A DNA stretch of 64,000 bases from Kribbella italica (GTDB taxonomy: Bacteria; Actinomycetota; Actinomycetes; Propionibacteriales; Kribbellaceae), in assembly GCF_014205135.1 (NCBI RefSeq), contig NZ_JACHMY010000001.1, positions 186,001 through 250,000 on the forward strand. Direction: 5' to 3'. Below, in pieces: positions 61,043 through 64,000 of this stretch; positions within the stretch are counted from its first letter, which is position 1; every line of letters starts with the position of its first letter. The notes beneath the pieces were generated by a model that saw only the letters and a program-made list of their open reading frames with translations, was not told the DNA's origin and did no database searches. The translations under genes were made by a program, and so were the position numbers.

Positions 61043-62223
61043 TGGCCAACAAACCTGGAAAGCGCAAGTTCGGTGCCATTCGGGTTCTCAACTCCGGTCG
61101 GGTCCAGGCCAGTTACCTCGGTCCGGATGGCATCCGCCGATTCGCTGACCACACCTTCCCGGACGAGACCTCGGCGGACGTGTGGTTGACGGTGAAGCGC
61201 GCCGAACTCATTCGAGGCGACTGGATGGACCCTGACCTTGGGCGCGAGCTGTTCGACGATTACGCGACTCGATGGATCAAGGAGCACAAGCTTGGACCGC
61301 GCACAAGGGAGGAGTACGAACGCATCTACCGCGTCAGCGTGAAACCTGGCTTGGGTCGCCGTGAGGTCGCCCAGATCAAGCCGAACGTCATCCGTACTTG
61401 GAGGTCGGACCTGCTGGACTCGGGTCGCTCTGAGGATGCGGCGGCCAAGGCGTACCGGCTGGTGCGGGCAATCCTGTCGACAGCCGTCGACGACGAGCTG
61501 ATTCGGCAAAATCCGTGCCGCATCAAGGGTGCCGACAAAGCACGTCGACGCGAGCGGGCAGTTGCGACCGTTCAACAGGTGTGGGCGCTGGCGACGATCC
61601 TCGACGGCCGATGGTTCGCCTTCATCCTGACGGCTGGATTGACCGGCCTGCGGTGGGGCGAGCTGATCGCGCTTCGCCGGCAAGATCTCGATCTCGACGC
61701 AGGCACCATTCACGTCGCGCGGGCCTTCGCCGAGCTGAAAGGCGGAAAGCTCGTCTTGGTGCCGCCGAAGTCGGAAGCCAGTGAGCGTCACGTCACCATC
61801 CCGGCGATTCTCGTGCAGCCGCTCGCCGCGCATCTCGATGACTACGTCGGCAGCCAGGCGGACGCGCTCGTGTTCGTGGGGGAGCGGGGTGGGACTCCGA
61901 AGCGCGGGAGCTGGAGGTCAACCGTCCGATGGACTCAGCGAGTGAAGGATGCCGGCCTGCCCGCCGGATTCAGCTTTCATGACCTGCGTCACACCGGCAA
62001 CCACCTGGCTGCGCGGAGTGGCGCGTCGACCAAGGAGCTGATGCAGAGGATGGGGCAGTCGACGATGCGTGCAGCGCTGATCTACCAGCACGCGACAGAT
62101 CAGCGCGCGCGGGAGATCGCGGACAAGCTCAACGAGCTAGTTGAAGGCGAAATCAAAGCCATCTCCGAGGGCAAGCCGGACGACGATGACGGGGCGGCGG
62201 GGGTGCTGGTCCCCACGGCCTAA
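61042..62223 (+). CDS. int: Tyrosine recombinase (AICE integrase)
   Basis: This 393-residue integrase has an N-terminal arm-binding domain, a core-binding SAM-like domain (about residues 70-150) and a catalytic domain. The catalytic residues are Arg204 (TGLRWGEL), His313 and Arg316 (HDLRHT) and Tyr348 (IYQHA). The second histidine, usually MGHS, is Gln339 (MGQST). This is an uncommon substitution, but His or Trp at this position is known to be replaceable. It is specific for the tRNA-Gly site by context. Confidence 0.93.
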   Translation: MANKPGKRKFGAIRVLNSGRVQASYLGPDGIRRFADHTFPDETSADVWLTVKRAELIRGDWMDPDLGRELFDDYATRWIKEHKLGPRTREEYERIYRVSVKPGLGRREVAQIKPNVIRTWRSDLLDSGRSEDAAAKAYRLVRAILSTAVDDELIRQNPCRIKGADKARRRERAVATVQQVWALATILDGRWFAFILTAGLTGLRWGELIALRRQDLDLDAGTIHVARAFAELKGGKLVLVPPKSEASERHVTIPAILVQPLAAHLDDYVGSQADALVFVGERGGTPKRGSWRSTVRWTQRVKDAGLPAGFSFHDLRHTGNHLAARSGASTKELMQRMGQSTMRAALIYQHATDQRAREIADKLNELVEGEIKAISEGKPDDDDGAAGVLVPTA

Positions 62224-62241
62224 TCGCTGGCTAATCGCTCG
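62221..62241 (+). promoter_or_regulatory. Paired 10-bp repeats near the right end (arm-type sites?)
   Basis: TAATCGCTGG (62221-62230) and TAATCGCTCG (62232-62241) repeat with an 11-bp step, as at 51015 and 51026 near the left end. They overlap the last bases of int. A TGATCGCTCG copy at 50803-50812 lies in the chromosomal flank. Confidence 0.65.
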
Positions 62242-62269
62242 CCGCCCGAACCGGGCTAGACAAGATGAA

Positions 62270-62306
62270 AGGCCCCTAGCCTCAGAATCCTTGTGGCTAG
62301 GGGCCT
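62270..62306 (-). terminator. Terminator of tRNA-Gly, carried by the element
   Basis: Perfect 12-bp arms AGGCCCCTAGCC (62270-62281) and its complement (62295-62306) enclose a 13-base loop, followed on the minus strand by TTTC. The element supplies it together with the tRNA 3' half. The older chromosomal terminator (50841-50876) has decayed. Confidence 0.85.
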
Positions 62307-62316
62307 CTCGCGTTCT

Positions 62317-62360
62317 GAGCGGGTGACGAGAATCGAACTCGCGTAGTCAGTTTGGAAGAC
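62317..62360. repeat. attR: core repeat inside the intact tRNA-Gly
   Basis: These 44 bases are identical to 50887-50930. They form the 3' half of the functional tRNA, and the crossover lies within it, between the anticodon loop and the 3' end. Confidence 0.92.
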
Positions 62361-62388
62361 TGGGGCTCTACCATTGAGCTACACCCGC
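62318..62388 (-). tRNA. tRNA-Gly (UCC)
   Basis: The minus strand folds as a cloverleaf: the acceptor GCGGGTG pairs with CACCCGC, the discriminator is T, and the anticodon loop CTTCCAA gives UCC. GTTCGATTC is the T loop. The 3' CCA is not encoded. It is the integration site of the element and is intact after insertion. Confidence 0.95.
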
Positions 62389-62544
62389 GTGCACCGGTTT
62401 CCCGGGTACGGCGTCATGATTTCACATCCGAGGGCCGGGCTCAAAACGGGTTCCCGGGAGCGGGTTGATCGACCCCGGTACGCTCCACAAGAGGGGTGGG
62501 GGCGCGAGCATGCCTCCGCGTCCACTAGACTCGTTCGGTCACTG

Positions 62545-62617
62545 CGGGGCGTAGCGTAGTGGCTAGCGCGCCTGCTTTGGGAGCAGGAGACCGCAGGTTC
62601 GAGTCCTGTCGCCCCGA
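62545..62617 (+). tRNA. tRNA-Pro (UGG)
   Basis: The acceptor CGGGGCG pairs with CGCCCCG, the anticodon loop TTTGGGA in the stem CCTGC/GCAGG gives UGG, and the T loop GTTCGAGTC is standard. A TAGACT hexamer upstream (62525-62530) is a plausible -10 box. CCA is not encoded. Confidence 0.95.
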
Positions 62618-62692
62618 CAAACCCCTGCAGTACCTGTGGTGCGGCCTGTCCGGGCGTGCCGCGAACGTCATCGACCAAGGAGAACCGCCACC

Positions 62693-64000
62693 GTGAAGAG
62701 CACCGTCGAGTCCTTGAGCCCGACCAAGGTCAAGCTCATCGTCGAGGTGCCGTTCGAGGAGCTCAAGCCGAGCCTCGACGCGGCGTACAGGAGCATTGGC
62801 AGCCAGATCGTCGTCCCGGGCTTCCGCAAGGGCAAGATCCCGCCGCAGGTGATCGACCAGCGCGTCGGCCGCGGCCCGGTGCTCGAAGAGGCGATCAACG
62901 ACGCGCTGCCGAAGCTGTACTCGCAGGCCGTCCAGGACAACCAGGTCAAGGCGATCGGCCGGCCCGAGGTCGACGTGACCGAGTTCAACGACAAGGAGAG
63001 CCTGCAGTTCTCCGCCGAGGTCGAGGTCCGTCCGGAGATCGAGCTGCCGGAGCTGACCGGTCTCGAGGCCTCCGTCGAGGACATCGCGATCTCCGACGAG
63101 GAGATCGACGAGCAGATCGAGTCGCTGCGGCAGCGGTTCGGTTCGCTGAACCCGGTCGAGCGCGCGGTCGGCGACAACGACTACATCACCCTCGACCTGT
63201 CGGCCACCAAGGACGGCGAGAAGATCGAGGAGGCGCAGGCCACCGGCCTGTCGTACCAGGTCGGCAGCGGTCAGCTGCTCGACGGCCTGGACGACGCGGT
63301 GCTCGGCCTGACCGCCGGTGAGTCCAAGACCTTCGTCACCCAGCTGGTCGGCGGCGCGCTCAAGGGCGAGGACGTCGACGTCTCCGTGACCGTCACCGCG
63401 GTCAAGGAGCAGGAGCTGCCGGCGTTCGACGACGACTTCGCGCAGACCGCGTCGGAGTTCGACACCGCCGACGAGCTGAAGGCCGACGTCCGGACCCGTC
63501 TGGAGAAGGGCAAGCGCCTCGAGCAGGCCGGCGACGCCCGCGACGCCGTGCTCGAGAAGATCCTGACCCTGGTCGAGGTGCCGGTGCCGGACGGTCTGCT
63601 GACCGACGAGGTCGCCGCCCGCCGGGAGAACCTGGACCAGCAGCTCGGCTACTCCGGGATGGACTTCGCGCAGTTCCTCGAGGGCGAGGAGCAGACCGAG
63701 GAAGAGTTCGACGAGGACCTGAAGAAGCGGTCCGAGGACGCCATCAAGGCGCAGTTCGTGCTGGACCTGGTCGCCGAGCAGCAGGAGCTGAGCGTCAACG
63801 ACCAGGAGCTGACCGAGCACATCGTCCGGCACGCGCAGCGTTCCGGCGTCAGCCCGGACCAGTTCGCCCAGCACGCCGTCGAGAACAACCTGGTCCCGAG
63901 CCTGGTGTCCGAGGTCGTCCGCGGCAAGGCGCTGGCCTACCTGGTCGAGAACGCCAAGGTCACCGACGCCTCCGGCAACGAGGTCGAGCTGAAGACCCTG
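62693..64000 (+). CDS. tig: Trigger factor, truncated by window edge
   Basis: This is a ribosome-associated chaperone and peptidyl-prolyl isomerase. The N-terminal ribosome-binding motif is seen as GFRKGKIP (loop about residues 44-51). The FKBP domain begins about residue 150 (GDNDYITLDLSATKDGEKIEEAQA), and a C-terminal helical domain follows. The start is GTG 62693 with AAGGAG upstream. The frame is still open at 64000, so the gene continues beyond the window. Trigger factor next to tRNA-Pro and upstream of clpP is a usual actinobacterial order; clpP is not in view. Confidence 0.97.
   Translation, partial: MKSTVESLSPTKVKLIVEVPFEELKPSLDAAYRSIGSQIVVPGFRKGKIPPQVIDQRVGRGPVLEEAINDALPKLYSQAVQDNQVKAIGRPEVDVTEFNDKESLQFSAEVEVRPEIELPELTGLEASVEDIAISDEEIDEQIESLRQRFGSLNPVERAVGDNDYITLDLSATKDGEKIEEAQATGLSYQVGSGQLLDGLDDAVLGLTAGESKTFVTQLVGGALKGEDVDVSVTVTAVKEQELPAFDDDFAQTASEFDTADELKADVRTRLEKGKRLEQAGDARDAVLEKILTLVEVPVPDGLLTDEVAARRENLDQQLGYSGMDFAQFLEGEEQTEEEFDEDLKKRSEDAIKAQFVLDLVAEQQELSVNDQELTEHIVRHAQRSGVSPDQFAQHAVENNLVPSLVSEVVRGKALAYLVENAKVTDASGNEVELKTL

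Larger units (their letters stand above)
50887..62360. mobile_element. Actinomycete integrative and conjugative element (AICE)
   Basis: The element is an 11,430-bp unit (50887-62316 plus the second 44-bp repeat) integrated in a tRNA-Gly(UCC) gene. It has the complete AICE backbone: integrase, excisionase, HUH replication initiator (RepSA type), FtsK-type translocase (TraSA type), a GntR-type repressor and conserved small proteins. All these genes look intact. Cargo at the left is a VOC protein, XRE-TPR regulator, CutA and GNAT enzyme. Intact att sites and int/xis suggest that it may still excise. Confidence 0.93.

Overview
The window is high-GC actinobacterial DNA. GTG starts are frequent, translational-coupling overlaps (ATGA/GTGA) are common, and the gene content is typical of the group: a GlbO-type truncated haemoglobin, an F420-dependent (DDN-like) enzyme, a WhiB-like protein, an Rv2466c-like thioredoxin-fold protein and an actinomycete integrative and conjugative element (AICE). 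The overall mix resembles Nocardioidaceae such as Kribbella. That is an inference from gene content, not from a search.

Positions 1-13.5 kb hold lipid and acyl-CoA metabolism. A TetR regulator is divergent from an acyl-CoA dehydrogenase and thiolase pair, with a clear operator palindrome between them. An SDR follows, then (minus strand) a four-gene pair of ABC-2 systems whose genes overlap end to end, with two downstream genes, one carrying a frameshift. Two tandem double-GNAT paralogues, a MaoC hydratase, a FabG-like reductase, two hotdog thioesterases and GlbO come next.

Positions 13.5-30 kb hold OsmC, an MscS-type channel, a DUF2157-like membrane protein, a DAAO-like flavoenzyme, a Tat-exported glycerophosphodiesterase and malQ. 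An AA10 lytic polysaccharide monooxygenase follows, then a small secreted protein with M15-peptidase-like metal ligands behind a hairpin that buries its ribosome binding site. Two serine hydrolases, pepN and a DsbA-fold protein complete the block.

Positions 30-50.7 kb hold rpiB, an Fpg/Nei glycosylase, a PP2C/SpoIIE phosphatase, an OhrR-like MarR regulator with a divergent small gene, a phosphatidylcholine-synthase-like enzyme and a RecF-like ATPase. They are followed by a LysR regulator divergent from an oxidoreductase that contains an in-frame 36-bp minisatellite, a heterodimeric ABC exporter with one degenerate ATP site, a large secreted beta-rich protein, and small enzymes.

Positions 50,887-62,360 are an integrated AICE. 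It is bounded by 44-bp identical direct repeats derived from the 3' half of a tRNA-Gly(UCC), which is intact at the right end. The backbone runs left to right: GntR repressor (divergent), conserved small proteins, an FtsK/TraSA-type DNA translocase, a WhiB-like protein, a HUH replication initiator, an excisionase and a tyrosine integrase. Cargo at the left is a VOC protein, an XRE-TPR regulator, CutA and a GNAT enzyme coupled to the repressor. Paired 10-bp repeats at one helical turn lie just inside or beside each end and look like integrase arm sites.

Beyond the element are tRNA-Pro(UGG) and the start of tig (trigger factor), which runs off the right edge. I see no CRISPR array and no rRNA. 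The most unusual things I found are the minisatellite inside the Gfo/Idh/MocA enzyme, the RBS-sequestering hairpin, the AICE attachment architecture, and five convergent gene pairs whose stop codons share one tetranucleotide.
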